NCBI GenBank assembly: GCA_041493035.1
Contig: JBGPYB010000003.1
Coordinates: forward strand, 4,863 to 68,862
Source of the DNA: JBGPYB01 sp041493035
GTDB taxonomy: Bacteria > Acidobacteriota > Vicinamibacteria > Fen-336
DNA length: 64,000 nucleotides
Direction: 5' to 3'
Part shown: positions 1-8,578 of the stretch, in pieces
Layout of the letters: every line of letters starts with the position of its first letter
Numbering within the stretch: the first letter of the stretch is position 1
Program-made: the position numbers and the translations under genes
Notes under the pieces: model-generated
The model's input: only the letters and a program-made list of their open reading frames with translations
Database searches by the model: none
Told to the model about the DNA's origin: nothing

Positions 1-165
1 CGCCGCCTCGGCAACTATGACGACGGGCTCCTCGGGCTCCGGCGTCGCACTCGAGGCATTCGCCGGGCTCTCTTCGCGCGGCCCGGGGGCGGCTCTCCGC
101 GCCCGGCTGCGACGCGTAGAAGAAGCGGGCTGGGAAGGAGGGGACGGCTCTTCTTCGTTGGCCAT
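1..165 (-). CDS. N-terminal fragment of an unidentified protein (runs off left edge)
   Basis: Only the first 55 codons are inside the window. The ATG is at 163-165 and the frame stays open to base 1. The visible part is a low-complexity, probably disordered segment rich in Glu, Pro, Ser, Ala and Arg, beginning MANEEEPSPP. No domain can be recognised. There is no clear Shine-Dalgarno sequence, but a good promoter lies about 70 bp upstream at 239-268, so the gene probably starts its own transcript. Acidic/Pro-rich N-termini like this precede many unrelated domains, so I assign no function. Confidence 0.6.
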   Translation of the reverse strand, partial: MANEEEPSPPSQPASSTRRSRARRAAPGPREESPANASSATPEPEEPVVIVAEAA

Positions 166-238
166 GGCGTGTCTCGTCGGTGCGCGAGATGGGGGAAGAG
201 CAGAACTAGGTGTTCGCTCGTCTGGATCGGATGAGTGG

Positions 239-268
239 ACGATAGTGGAATCGCCCCGCGGGTGTCAA
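239..268 (-). promoter_or_regulatory. Probable sigma70-type promoter for the left-edge gene
   Basis: On the minus strand a perfect TTGACA (263-268) is followed, after an 18-nt spacer, by TATCGT (239-244). The start site would fall near 232, giving a leader of about 65 nt before the ATG at 165. It separates the left-edge gene from the PBP-like gene that ends at 291. Confidence 0.55.
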
Positions 269-290
269 CTCCAGGTCCAGGGCGACGGCG

Positions 291-737
291 TCAGCGAGCC
301 GTGTTCGCCACCTTCAGCGCCTTCACGGTCGGCGGGAGCTCCGTCGCAGCCGCAACGTACCCAACCCCCCCGGGGTTCTTCGCGATGTAACCAATGACTT
401 CCGCATCGGTCGCTTTGACGAGGGGCGGGAACTCCCTCGTCTCCAACATCCGCTTCCGCCAGTGATTCTGGACGGCCGGAAGAGGCATGCCAAGTATCTC
501 CCGGGAGAAGGCCTCGCGGACCGGGGAGGTCATCGACTGATCTACCGGGTCTCCTGCGGGGCCGTGAGCCCAGGCGACGTTCCGGCTCATGAAGAGCTGA
601 GCCAAGACGTCCTTCTTGATGCTCGTGGTGGGATTGGAGGCGTTCACGACGATCTTGTACGCGGCCTCCTGGGCCCACGCAGCGCCCGAGGCGAGAAGCA
701 TGACGAATGCGATGGCAGGTTTCAGGGGGATCCTCAC
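291..737 (-). CDS. Small secreted PBP/PstS-like substrate-binding-domain protein
   Basis: This 148-residue protein starts at GTG 735-737, which overlaps the TGA of the CoA-transferase gene (GTGA). The N-terminus is a clean signal peptide (VRIPLKPAIAFVMLL, cleavage after AWA), so the product is exported. The mature part resembles the short periplasmic-binding-protein domain of PstS-like phosphate binding proteins: a VNASNP start, a LAQLFM segment, QNHW and a closing GGVGYV motif. It is about half the length of classical PstS and no permease genes are next to it. The ligand is unknown; phosphate is only suggested by family resemblance. Confidence 0.65.
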   Translation of the reverse strand: MRIPLKPAIAFVMLLASGAAWAQEAAYKIVVNASNPTTSIKKDVLAQLFMSRNVAWAHGPAGDPVDQSMTSPVREAFSREILGMPLPAVQNHWRKRMLETREFPPLVKATDAEVIGYIAKNPGGVGYVAAATELPPTVKALKVANTAR

Positions 738-2095
738 GATTCCATGGTCTTGAGCGCCGGATCTACGATGAGACCGGCGCCCGTGGCTTTCTTCACGGCG
801 TCCAGGGTCGTATCCGGGGCAATTTCCTTCAGAACGAGCCCTTCCTTGGCAACCTCGATCACGGCCATCTCCGTGACGATCAAGTTCACACAGCGGCGGC
901 CGGTCAAAGGCAACGTACAGTGCTCGAGGATCTTCGGAGTCCCGTCTTTGGCGCAATGCTCCATGGTCACGACGACGCGCTTCGCACCCGAGACGAGGTC
1001 CATGGCGCCCCCCATCCCCTTGACCATTTTCCCCGGGATCATCCAGTTGGCCAGGTTTCCCTCGTGGTCGACCTGCAAGGCACCCAGGATCGTGAGATCG
1101 ACGTGGCCGCCTCTCACCATCGCGAAGGAATCGGCGCTCGAGAAATAGGAGGTCCCGGGAAGCTCCGTCACGGTCTCCTTCCCCGCGTTGATGAGGTCCG
1201 GGTCCTCTTGGCCTGGCTCCGGGTAGGGTCCGACACCGAGCATCCCGTTCTCGGAATGAAGCACGATCGAAATCCCGTCCGGAACGTAGTTCGACGCCAG
1301 CGTCGGCATTCCGATCCCGAGGTTCACGTAGTACCCGTCCTTCATCTCCCGGGCCGCACGACGCACGATGCGTTCGCGCTTGGGATCGCTCTCGACTCCC
1401 CCGCCACCCTGGACCGTCCGCTTCTCGATCCTCTTCTCGTACCCACGTCCCTCAAAGATCCTATTGACGAAGATCCCTGGAGTGGTGACCGCGTCCGGGT
1501 CAATGGCGCCCGCGGGCACCAACTTCTCCACTTCGGCGATGGTGGTATGAGCGGCCATGGCCATCATCGGCGCGAAATTCCGCGTCGTGCGGCGGAAGAG
1601 AAGGTTCCCGAGCGGATCCCCCTTCCAGGCTTTCACGAAAGCGTAGTCCGCTCTGAGCGCGGTCTCAAGAACGTGGGGCCGGCCGCCGAACCACCGCACT
1701 TCCTTCCCCTCGGCGATGACCGTGCCGTACCCCGTGGGCGTGAAGAAAGCGGGGACGCCGGCGCCTCCCGCGCGCATCCGTTCGGCGAACGTACCCTGCG
1801 GATTGAGCTCCACGTCGATTTCGCCCGCTAAGGCCATCTTCTCGAACACCTTGTTCTCGCCGACGTACGTCGAGATCATCTTGCGAACCTGCTTGTTCTG
1901 GAGGAGGACGGTAATGCCGAAGTCGTTGGTCCCCGCGTTGTTGCTGATCATGGTCAGGTTCTTCGAGCCCTTGTCACGAAGGGCCAGGAGGAGATTCTCG
2001 GGAATTCCACAGAGGCCAAACCCCGACACCATGATCGACGCGCCGTCGGGGATGTCGCTCACCGCGGTCGACGCGTCCTTGACGACCTTGTTCAT
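734..2095 (-). CDS. Fused 3-oxoacid CoA-transferase (alpha and beta subunits in one chain)
   Basis: A 453-residue protein that transfers CoA between succinyl-CoA (or acetyl-CoA) and 3-oxoacids such as acetoacetate. The first half is the ScoA/AtoD-like alpha subunit (MVSGFGLCGIPENLL near residue 22, then NNAG). The second half is the ScoB/AtoA-like beta subunit with the catalytic glutamate in SENG (Glu282). The two are separate genes in many bacteria and fused in the mitochondrial SCOT type. The start at ATG 2093-2095 has GAGGAG just upstream. An upstream open extension in frame lies inside tyrA and lacks such a site. It follows tyrA after 35 nt, so it may be read from the superoperon or from its own promoter, which I could not find. 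Confidence 0.88.
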   Translation of the reverse strand: MNKVVKDASTAVSDIPDGASIMVSGFGLCGIPENLLLALRDKGSKNLTMISNNAGTNDFGITVLLQNKQVRKMISTYVGENKVFEKMALAGEIDVELNPQGTFAERMRAGGAGVPAFFTPTGYGTVIAEGKEVRWFGGRPHVLETALRADYAFVKAWKGDPLGNLLFRRTTRNFAPMMAMAAHTTIAEVEKLVPAGAIDPDAVTTPGIFVNRIFEGRGYEKRIEKRTVQGGGGVESDPKRERIVRRAAREMKDGYYVNLGIGMPTLASNYVPDGISIVLHSENGMLGVGPYPEPGQEDPDLINAGKETVTELPGTSYFSSADSFAMVRGGHVDLTILGALQVDHEGNLANWMIPGKMVKGMGGAMDLVSGAKRVVVTMEHCAKDGTPKILEHCTLPLTGRRCVNLIVTEMAVIEVAKEGLVLKEIAPDTTLDAVKKATGAGLIVDPALKTMES

Positions 2096-2130
2096 CGGGC
2101 TGCTCCTCGAGGGGAGGATGATACCAGAGG

Positions 2131-2904
2131 CTAATGTCCGGCGCGGAGGGCGAGGGTCGAGCGACGAAGGCGGCGCTCGAGGGCCTTGAGCGCTCGCGCG
2201 ATCTCGTCGCGATTCTGGGACAGGATCTCGCGCCAAAGGCTTCGCGGGCTGCGCGCGAGACGCGTCATGTCTTGGAACCCAGGGCCCGCGATGCGGCGAT
2301 ATCGGCGGGCGACGGGGTCGCAGTCGACCGCGGCCTGGATCGCCCACGAGGCAATCTGCGGAGCATGGCTCAAGAACGCCACGGATCGGTCATGCACCGA
2401 TGCCGTCATCACAACGGGCCGCGCGCCTACGGCTCGGACGAGAGCCCGGACACGCTGGCTCGCGGCGCGCTCCGCAGGCATCATGACCCATGGACGACCA
2501 TGAAACAGGTCCGCAGTCGAAGCGCCAAAGCCCGAAGCCTCGGTCCCCGCCATCGGGTGGCCGCCGACGAAGCGGCGAAGACCCAGGCGACGCGCCTCGC
2601 GGCAGATGGCGCCCTTGACGCTTCCGACGTCGGTGACGACCGCTGCCGTTCCGAGGGCGGCCAGGCGCTCAAGCAGCCGGAGGTTGGCCTGGGGTGGAGC
2701 CGCCAGGACCACGATGTCGGCCTCGCGCGCCGCCCTTTCGAGCCGGAGGATACCGGCTTCGATGGCGCCGGCCTCCCGTGCCTTCCGAAGAACCGACGGT
2801 TTGTCGACACCCAGGACGCGCCAACCCCGACGACTCAAGGCCCGGGCCAGGGATCCCCCGACCAGCCCGAGCCCGACGATCGCCACCGTGGGCCGGCTCT
2901 TCAT
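2131..2904 (-). CDS. tyrA: Prephenate dehydrogenase
   Basis: A 257-residue enzyme that oxidatively decarboxylates prephenate to 4-hydroxyphenylpyruvate, the last committed step to tyrosine. The Rossmann motif GLGLVGGS is at residues 11-18 and the conserved HPMAGTE motif is near residue 117. There is no fused chorismate mutase and no C-terminal ACT domain, so allosteric tyrosine control in this chain looks unlikely. The ATG (2902-2904) overlaps the stop of the ABC permease (ATGA), and this is the last clearly linked gene of the superoperon. Chorismate mutase is supplied by the separate gene at 6328-6645. A prephenate dehydratase for phenylalanine is not in the window. Confidence 0.93.
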   Translation of the reverse strand: MKSRPTVAIVGLGLVGGSLARALSRRGWRVLGVDKPSVLRKAREAGAIEAGILRLERAAREADIVVLAAPPQANLRLLERLAALGTAAVVTDVGSVKGAICREARRLGLRRFVGGHPMAGTEASGFGASTADLFHGRPWVMMPAERAASQRVRALVRAVGARPVVMTASVHDRSVAFLSHAPQIASWAIQAAVDCDPVARRYRRIAGPGFQDMTRLARSPRSLWREILSQNRDEIARALKALERRLRRSTLALRAGH

Positions 2905-4508
2905 GCCTCCACCAGGACGCGCTCCAGAATCTCGGGCTCGCGCTTCTCCATCAGCCGGGCGGCTCCGGCCACGAGCATGGCGTAGACGCAGGCAGCGCCC
3001 GCCAGCCCCAGCGGAAGCGTGGCGGCCCAGAGCCACGGACGACCCAGAAGAGCCGGGAGCCACGCGAGAAAGGCGAACGGGCTGGAGAGGACGAGTGCGA
3101 GGACGAGGAGCATCAGGCTGACGGCTGCCGCCCCGAGCCCCCGACCTCGGGCCGCGGCGCGACCGTAGGGATTTGCGGCCGCTCCGGGCACGGCCATCGG
3201 AAAGAGAATCGACATGTAGTTGTCGACCCCCGCGGAGAGCATGAGCGTGAGCACGGCGATGGTCGCGGCAGCAGGAACGTAGGTGGGCGGAGCCAGGAAA
3301 ACCGTGGCCAGAGCCAGCGTAAGCAGGCTCGGAAGCCGGAAAGTCAGAGCCGCGAGGTTCTTGCCGACGAGAACGCGCCAACGATCCACTGGGAAGAGAA
3401 GGAGAAGTGCTATCCCGCGGCGTTCCATGCCGAGGGCATTTGACCCGAAGGTGGACACGCCCACAAAGGATGCGAGGAGCAGGACCGGCGTCCCTGAGGC
3501 GAGAGACGGTCCGCCACGGGAGAGAAAGAACAGAACGACGATCGATCCCGCGAGGCCCATGACCAGCACGGCCCGCAGGCCTGGATCGCGCCACGCCAGA
3601 CGAAGGTCCTTCTCGACGAGCGCCCCGAGAGCGCCCGGCAACGCCATGCGCGACGGACGCCGTGAGCGGACGGCGCCCCCGCCCATCGCGATGTGGCCCC
3701 GCTGGATGCCCTGTACGAGCCCCGCCGAGGCTGCCATCGCTCCACCGATCGCGGCCGTCGCCAGGAGACCGTAGGCCACCGCTGGCACGGCCTGACCGCG
3801 ACCGGCGTGTATCGCCGCCCGCACTCCCCAAGCATACGGAGAGGCCATGAAGACATCCCTTGCCGACAACGCGTGGGCCACAGTCGCCAACCCGCCCGGG
3901 CCACTCGTCAAGAGCAGAAGGGGAGCGAGGCTCAGGAGAAGCCCGGCAGCGAGGCCAAGGAAGAGAAGGATGTCGTGGAGGCGCCTCTGGCGGGAGAGGC
4001 CGTGGAGAAGTAGCCCCGCGACCTGAGCGCAGGCGAGGATCAGGACGAACGTCAGGGCGACCCCGAGCAGGGCTGCGGGAAAGCGAATGGCGTTTACTCC
4101 GGCAACCGCCGCCGCCGCCGCAACCAGGATCGGCGCCTCGGCGAGGGCGGCAGGCTGGGCCAGGTTGGCCACCAGGGACGAGACGGCCAGGGTCGACAGC
4201 GGAATCGGGAAGTGCATGAGCCGCGAGACGTCCGCGGCCTCCGAGAGGACGACCCCCGCCAGCAGTGGCGATGCCGCCCAGAAGAGGCCGATCCCCGTGG
4301 CGGCTGCCGAAGCCATGGGCAGCACCAACTCGGGCTCGGTCCCCTCGAGTCCGCGGAAGACGCCGAAGACGATCATGCTGCCGAGGGCCGAGAAGACGAG
4401 AGCGCCGGGAACGAAGAAGAGGAGGCCGAAGGCCCGCTCCCGAGCGCCGAGCAGTCGCCGCAGGTCCATGCGCCAGCGGCACGCGACGAGAGCGATCAGC
4501 CGATCCAT
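2901..4508 (-). CDS. ABC-2-type transporter permease, multi-pass membrane protein
   Basis: A 535-residue membrane protein with about a dozen hydrophobic segments, arranged as two halves around a soluble middle containing EKDLRLAWRDPGLR, a pattern common in large ABC-2 permeases. The start at 4508 overlaps the ATPase gene by 13 bp, so the two form one exporter. No substrate can be read from the sequence. It sits between DAHP synthase and tyrA inside the aromatic section of the superoperon, with coupled overlaps on both sides. Export of an aromatic compound or amino acid is possible but unsupported beyond position. Confidence 0.82.
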   Translation of the reverse strand: MDRLIALVACRWRMDLRRLLGARERAFGLLFFVPGALVFSALGSMIVFGVFRGLEGTEPELVLPMASAAATGIGLFWAASPLLAGVVLSEAADVSRLMHFPIPLSTLAVSSLVANLAQPAALAEAPILVAAAAAVAGVNAIRFPAALLGVALTFVLILACAQVAGLLLHGLSRQRRLHDILLFLGLAAGLLLSLAPLLLLTSGPGGLATVAHALSARDVFMASPYAWGVRAAIHAGRGQAVPAVAYGLLATAAIGGAMAASAGLVQGIQRGHIAMGGGAVRSRRPSRMALPGALGALVEKDLRLAWRDPGLRAVLVMGLAGSIVVLFFLSRGGPSLASGTPVLLLASFVGVSTFGSNALGMERRGIALLLLFPVDRWRVLVGKNLAALTFRLPSLLTLALATVFLAPPTYVPAAATIAVLTLMLSAGVDNYMSILFPMAVPGAAANPYGRAAARGRGLGAAAVSLMLLVLALVLSSPFAFLAWLPALLGRPWLWAATLPLGLAGAACVYAMLVAGAARLMEKREPEILERVLVEA

Positions 4509-5272
4509 GTAAGATCCTGTCGGCGGACGTCGGCGTCCACGAGCTTGAGGAAAACGTCCTCGAGGCTCGCGTCCTGTCCCACCGCTCGCTGTGCGCGGAT
4601 CTCATCAAGAGAACCCTGAGCCACGATGTGGCCGCGGTCGATGATCGCGACCTCGTCGCAAAGGCGCTCCACGACGTCCAGGACGTGAGTGGTGAAGAAC
4701 AGCGTCACGCCCTTCTGGGCCATCCGCCTTAGCAGGTCCGTCACGATCCGTCCCGAGATCGGGTCGATGCCGTTCAAAGGCTCATCGAGGAAGACGACCC
4801 GCGGATTGTGGATGAGCGCCGCTGCCAACGCGACCTTCTTCTTCATCCCCTGGGAGTAGTCGAGGAGAAGGGTCCCGCGATCTTCGGCGAGCGACAGGAA
4901 CTCGAGCAGCTCATCGGTGCGACGACGCGTTTCCGCCGCCGACAGCCCGTACATGCGGCCGGCGAAGTGGAGGTACTCCTCGCCGGTCAGACGCTCGTAG
5001 AGCGGCAGTTCCTCGGGAAGCACTCCGATGATCTTCTTGATCTCCAGAAGGTTGCCGCTGATGGGGTGCCCCTCGATGGACGCATCCCCCGACGTCGGAC
5101 GCAGGAGCCCCGTGAGCATCTTGATGGTCGTGCTCTTCCCCGCGCCGTTCGGTCCAAGGAATCCAAAGAAGCGTCCGCGGGCGATGCGAAACGAGAGGGA
5201 GTCGACGGCGGTCTTCTGTCGGAAGACCTTGGTCAGGCCCGACACGACGATCGCATGTGACGCCTCGTCCAT
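4496..5272 (-). CDS. ABC transporter ATP-binding protein
   Basis: A 258-residue ATPase of the ABC-2 exporter class (CcmA/NatA-like). Visible motifs are Walker A GPNGAGKST near residue 40, a slightly degenerate signature YSQGMKKK near 140 and Walker B VVFLDEP near 160, with an LTGEEYL segment typical of this class. It begins directly after the DAHP synthase stop codon (no gap) and overlaps the permease by 13 bp. It should pair with the 535-residue permease as an exporter. The location inside an amino-acid superoperon is unusual. Confidence 0.9.
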   Translation of the reverse strand: MDEASHAIVVSGLTKVFRQKTAVDSLSFRIARGRFFGFLGPNGAGKSTTIKMLTGLLRPTSGDASIEGHPISGNLLEIKKIIGVLPEELPLYERLTGEEYLHFAGRMYGLSAAETRRRTDELLEFLSLAEDRGTLLLDYSQGMKKKVALAAALIHNPRVVFLDEPLNGIDPISGRIVTDLLRRMAQKGVTLFFTTHVLDVVERLCDEVAIIDRGHIVAQGSLDEIRAQRAVGQDASLEDVFLKLVDADVRRQDLTWIG

Positions 5273-6325
5273 CTACCTACGCCCCCCCGAGCCGACCGTC
5301 GGCGCCAGGGGAATCGTGCGACCGAGGACGGGGGCAATGACCCTCAACTCTCCCATCAGGGACTCGAACTGATGCGGATAGAGGCTCTGGGCACCGTCGG
5401 AGAGTGCCTTCTCAGGGTTGTCATGGACCTCGATGAGCAGCCCGTCGGCTCCGGCAGCGATCGCCGCGCGGGCCATCGGCGTCACCTTGTCGCGCCGCCC
5501 CGTGCCGTGGCTCGGATCCACGATGATCGGCAGGTGGCTGAGCTTCTTCACGACGGGAATCGCCGAGATGTCCAGGGTGTTTCGTGTGGCGTTCTCGAAG
5601 GTCCGGATCCCTCGTTCGCAGAGAACTACCTGGCTGTTGCCTCCCGCCAGGATGTACTCGGCCGAGAGGAGCCACTCTTCGATGGTGGCCGAGAGGCCTC
5701 GCTTCAGAAGCACCGGCCGTCGCACTCGGCCCAGCTCCTTCAGGAGGTCGAAGTTCTGCATGTTGCGCGCACCCACCTGAAGGCAGTCCACGTAGCTGAG
5801 CATCATTTCGAGGGTCCGAACGTCCATGATCTCGCTGACCACGGCCAGGCCGGAAGCGTTGGCCTCGTCGCGCATCCAACGGAGCCCCTCCTCACCGTGC
5901 CCCTGGAAGGAATAGGGTGACGTCCGCGGCTTGAAGGCGCCTCCGCGGAGGACGCGCGCCCCGGCCGCGCGGACGGAGCGGGCCACGGTCCCGAGCTGTT
6001 CGCGGCTTTCCACGGAGCACGGCCCCGCCATGACGATCACCTCGGCCCCGCCCACCGGAACCCCGGCGATGTCGACGACGGTATCCTCTGCTTTGAACGT
6101 GCGGCCCACGAGCTTGTACGGCTCGGATATTTTCACCACCTCGCGGACACCGGGAATCAACTCTAGAACCCCGGGATCCACGACCTGACGCGGAACGCCC
6201 ACGGCCCCAAGAACCGTGTGGCTCACCCCGGTGGAGCGGTGGACGTCATATCCGACCCCCACCAGGGTTTCGATCACCTTCTGGACCTGTTCCTCGGTGG
6301 CTGTGTGCTCCATCACGATGACCAT
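5273..6325 (-). CDS. aroF: 3-deoxy-7-phosphoheptulonate (DAHP) synthase, type I-beta with N-terminal regulatory domain
   Basis: A 350-residue enzyme that condenses phosphoenolpyruvate and erythrose 4-phosphate, the first step of the shikimate pathway. Residues 1 to about 75 form a ferredoxin/ACT-like regulatory domain (MVIVMEHTATEEQVQKV). The barrel follows, with AGPCSVES near residue 106, GGAFKPRTSPYSFQG, KRGLSAT and DPSHGTG. This layout is the Thermotoga-like type, in which the N-terminal domain closes over the active site when Tyr or Phe binds; feedback by tyrosine is therefore expected from family knowledge. The gene starts 2 nt after the chorismate mutase stop and abuts the ABC ATPase gene. 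Confidence 0.93.
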   Translation of the reverse strand: MVIVMEHTATEEQVQKVIETLVGVGYDVHRSTGVSHTVLGAVGVPRQVVDPGVLELIPGVREVVKISEPYKLVGRTFKAEDTVVDIAGVPVGGAEVIVMAGPCSVESREQLGTVARSVRAAGARVLRGGAFKPRTSPYSFQGHGEEGLRWMRDEANASGLAVVSEIMDVRTLEMMLSYVDCLQVGARNMQNFDLLKELGRVRRPVLLKRGLSATIEEWLLSAEYILAGGNSQVVLCERGIRTFENATRNTLDISAIPVVKKLSHLPIIVDPSHGTGRRDKVTPMARAAIAAGADGLLIEVHDNPEKALSDGAQSLYPHQFESLMGELRVIAPVLGRTIPLAPTVGSGGRR

Positions 6326-6327
6326 GG

Positions 6328-6645
6328 CTACCCCTGCTCCTTGTTCTCAGAACCCTCTTCATCTGCCGCGAGGCGCTCCAGCCGCCGGCTCTCGTCGATG
6401 ACGCGCTCGAAGACCCGCCTGACGGCCAGAGAGTCGAGAGGCCCCGGGTTCTCGCGCATGACGCGCTCCAGGATGGTCTGCTCCCGTTCCGGCGAGTAGA
6501 CGGGCAGGCCAAGGAGCCGCTTCACTCGCCCGATCTCGACGGCACACGCCGATCGGCTGTTGAGCAGGCGCATGAGCTGGTTGTCGATGGCATCGATGCG
6601 CCGGCGCCACTCGTCGATCTCCTTCAGAGCGCGCTCTTCAGCCAT
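6328..6645 (-). CDS. aroQ: Chorismate mutase, AroQ type
   Basis: A 105-residue all-helical chorismate mutase that converts chorismate to prephenate. The AroQ pattern is clear: IDEWRRRIDAIDNQLMRLLN, then EIGRVKRLLGLPVYSPERE and a final helix ending RRLERL. It is a free-standing monofunctional enzyme, not fused to TyrA, PheA or DAHP synthase. It overlaps the end of trpA by 22 bp and leads into aroF. It lies at the branch point, directing chorismate away from the trp enzymes just upstream towards the tyrA product downstream. Confidence 0.92.
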   Translation of the reverse strand: MAEERALKEIDEWRRRIDAIDNQLMRLLNSRSACAVEIGRVKRLLGLPVYSPEREQTILERVMRENPGPLDSLAVRRVFERVIDESRRLERLAADEEGSENKEQG

Positions 6646-7400
6646 CGGACCTGCCCTCCCACGTCGCCGTCCGGGTGCTCTTCGATGAAGCGCACGAGGG
6701 CGCTCCCCACCACGACTCCGTCGGCCACGGCCGCCGCGGCCGCCACTTGCTCCGGTGTCGAGATGCCGAAACCGACTGCCACGGGAATGTCGGCCATCGC
6801 CTTCAGGCGACCGATCAGCGGGCCGGCGTCGGCCGAAAGACGCCCCTGCTCACCCGTCACACCGGTGCGACTCACGGCGTAGACGAATCCCCGGGACGCG
6901 GCGGCGACGCGGCGCAGCCGTTCGTCGGGGCTCGTCGGCGCGGCGAGGAATACCGTGTCGAGATCAGCGGCGCGTGCGGTGGATAGCCATCCGCCCGCCT
7001 CTTCGGGCGGCAGATCCGTGATCAGTATCCCGTCGGCTCCAGCGTCACGGGCCTCGCGGGCGACCCTCTCGAGACCGTAGCGAAACAATGGATTCATGTA
7101 GCTGAAGAGAAGGAGCGGGACCTGGCTCCGGCGCCGGATCCGCCGCACCAGCTCCAGCACTCCGCCGAGGCTTGTCCTCGACCGTAGCGCTCGTTCGCTG
7201 GCACGCTGAATCACGGGCCCGTCGGCCAGCGGGTCGGAGAACGGCACGCCCAGTTCGAGGACATCGACACCCGCGTGGTCCAACTCGACGGCGATCTCCT
7301 CCGTTCGGTCGAGGCTCGGGTCTCCCGCCGTCACGAAGCCGACGAAGGCCTTCTGGCGCTTCTGCCGCAGGGCGAGAAATCGGTCCGAGATCCGCGTCAT
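6624..7400 (-). CDS. trpA: Tryptophan synthase alpha chain
   Basis: A 258-residue TIM-barrel enzyme that splits indole-3-glycerol phosphate into indole and glyceraldehyde 3-phosphate. The catalytic acids are in place: Glu49 in LELGVPFSDP and Asp60 in LADGPVIQ. FVTAGDP, ITDLPPEE and GFGIS are also visible. The ATG at 7398-7400 overlaps the trpB stop (ATGA), so the alpha2-beta2 complex partners are translationally coupled. A longer open frame upstream lies inside trpB and is not needed. Confidence 0.96.
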   Translation of the reverse strand: MTRISDRFLALRQKRQKAFVGFVTAGDPSLDRTEEIAVELDHAGVDVLELGVPFSDPLADGPVIQRASERALRSRTSLGGVLELVRRIRRRSQVPLLLFSYMNPLFRYGLERVAREARDAGADGILITDLPPEEAGGWLSTARAADLDTVFLAAPTSPDERLRRVAAASRGFVYAVSRTGVTGEQGRLSADAGPLIGRLKAMADIPVAVGFGISTPEQVAAAAAVADGVVVGSALVRFIEEHPDGDVGGQVRWLKSAL

Positions 7401-8578
7401 CCCAAGATCCCGAGGTCCTTGTCGCCACGCCCGCTGAGGTTCAGGAGGATCCGCTTGCCGCGGAGGGCGGCAGCCTCTCGCAGCACCCACGCCACCGCAT
7501 GGGCCGATTCCAGCGCCGGAATGATCCCTTCCGTCTCCGCGAGCAGATGGAAGGCTGCCAGCGCGTCCTCGTCTCCGACGGAGGCGTACTGCACGCGCTT
7601 CTGGTCGTGGAGCCAGGCGTGCTCCGGACCCACCGCGGGATAGTCAAGGCCCGCGGAGACGGAATGGGTCGGCAGCACGTTCCCCGCTTCGTCTTGGAGC
7701 AAGTAGGTCTTCGTACCGTGGAGGATGCCGATCCGGTTGTCATCTCCCTCGTCCCGGCCCGTCAGGAAGCGCGCCGCATGGTCCCCGGGCCTCGCGGAGC
7801 GCCCTCCCGCCTCGACACCGACCATTGCGACGGGGTCTTCCAGGAACGCGTGGAAAAGGCCGATGGAATTGGAGCCGCCGCCGACGCAGGCCACGAGGAG
7901 ATCCGGGAGGGCCCCTGTGGCCCCGAGAAACTGGCGTCGCGCTTCAATACCGATGGTGGCCTGGAAATCGCGAACCATCATCGGATACGGGTGCGCGCCG
8001 AGCGCCGATCCCAGAAGGTAGTGGGTCGTCCGCACGTTCGTGACCCAGTCGCGCATCGCTTCGTTGATGGCGTCCTTGAGGGTCCGTGCCCCCGAAAGAA
8101 CGCCGCGCACTTCTGCGCCCAGGAGGCGCATGCGGCGCACGTTGGGCTCCTGGCGGGCCATGTCCTCGGTCCCCATGTAAACCACGCATTCGAGACCCAT
8201 GAGGGCGCAGACGGTAGCGCTCGCCACGCCGTGCTGGCCGGCACCCGTCTCGGCCACGACCCGGCGTTTCCCCATTCTCTTGACGAGCAGGGCCTGACCC
8301 AGGGCGTTGTTGATCTTGTGCGCGCCCGTGTGGCAGAGGTCCTCGCGCTTCAGATGCACCTGGCAACCGGCCCTCTCCGAGAGCCGGGCGGCATACGTGA
8401 GAGGCGTCGGTCGTCCGACGTAGTCGCGAAGAAGCGTCCGAAGCTCTTGCTGAAATGAGGGATCCTGACGGGCGACGCCGTAGGCCTCCTCCAGCTCGCG
8501 GAGGGGCTCCATGAGGGTCTCGGGGACGTAGCGTCCCCCGTAGGGACCGAAGTGCCCGGCCGCGTCCGGCAGTGTCAC
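7397..8578 (-). CDS. trpB: Tryptophan synthase beta chain
   Basis: A 393-residue PLP enzyme that joins indole and serine to make tryptophan. The PLP lysine is Lys88 in HTGAHKINNA, and the phosphate-binding loop is GGGSNSIG. Length and the GPYGGRYVPETL start match the TrpB1 type that works with TrpA. The start codon is GTG (8576-8578), overlapping the trpF stop (GTGA). Channelling of indole to this chain fits its immediate coupling to trpA. Confidence 0.96.
   Translation of the reverse strand: MTLPDAAGHFGPYGGRYVPETLMEPLRELEEAYGVARQDPSFQQELRTLLRDYVGRPTPLTYAARLSERAGCQVHLKREDLCHTGAHKINNALGQALLVKRMGKRRVVAETGAGQHGVASATVCALMGLECVVYMGTEDMARQEPNVRRMRLLGAEVRGVLSGARTLKDAINEAMRDWVTNVRTTHYLLGSALGAHPYPMMVRDFQATIGIEARRQFLGATGALPDLLVACVGGGSNSIGLFHAFLEDPVAMVGVEAGGRSARPGDHAARFLTGRDEGDDNRIGILHGTKTYLLQDEAGNVLPTHSVSAGLDYPAVGPEHAWLHDQKRVQYASVGDEDALAAFHLLAETEGIIPALESAHAVAWVLREAAALRGKRILLNLSGRGDKDLGILG

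Noticed and set aside
5272..5273. Transcription stop between DAHP synthase and the ABC ATPase
   Set aside because: The two genes abut without any intervening base, and no hairpin followed by T is present.
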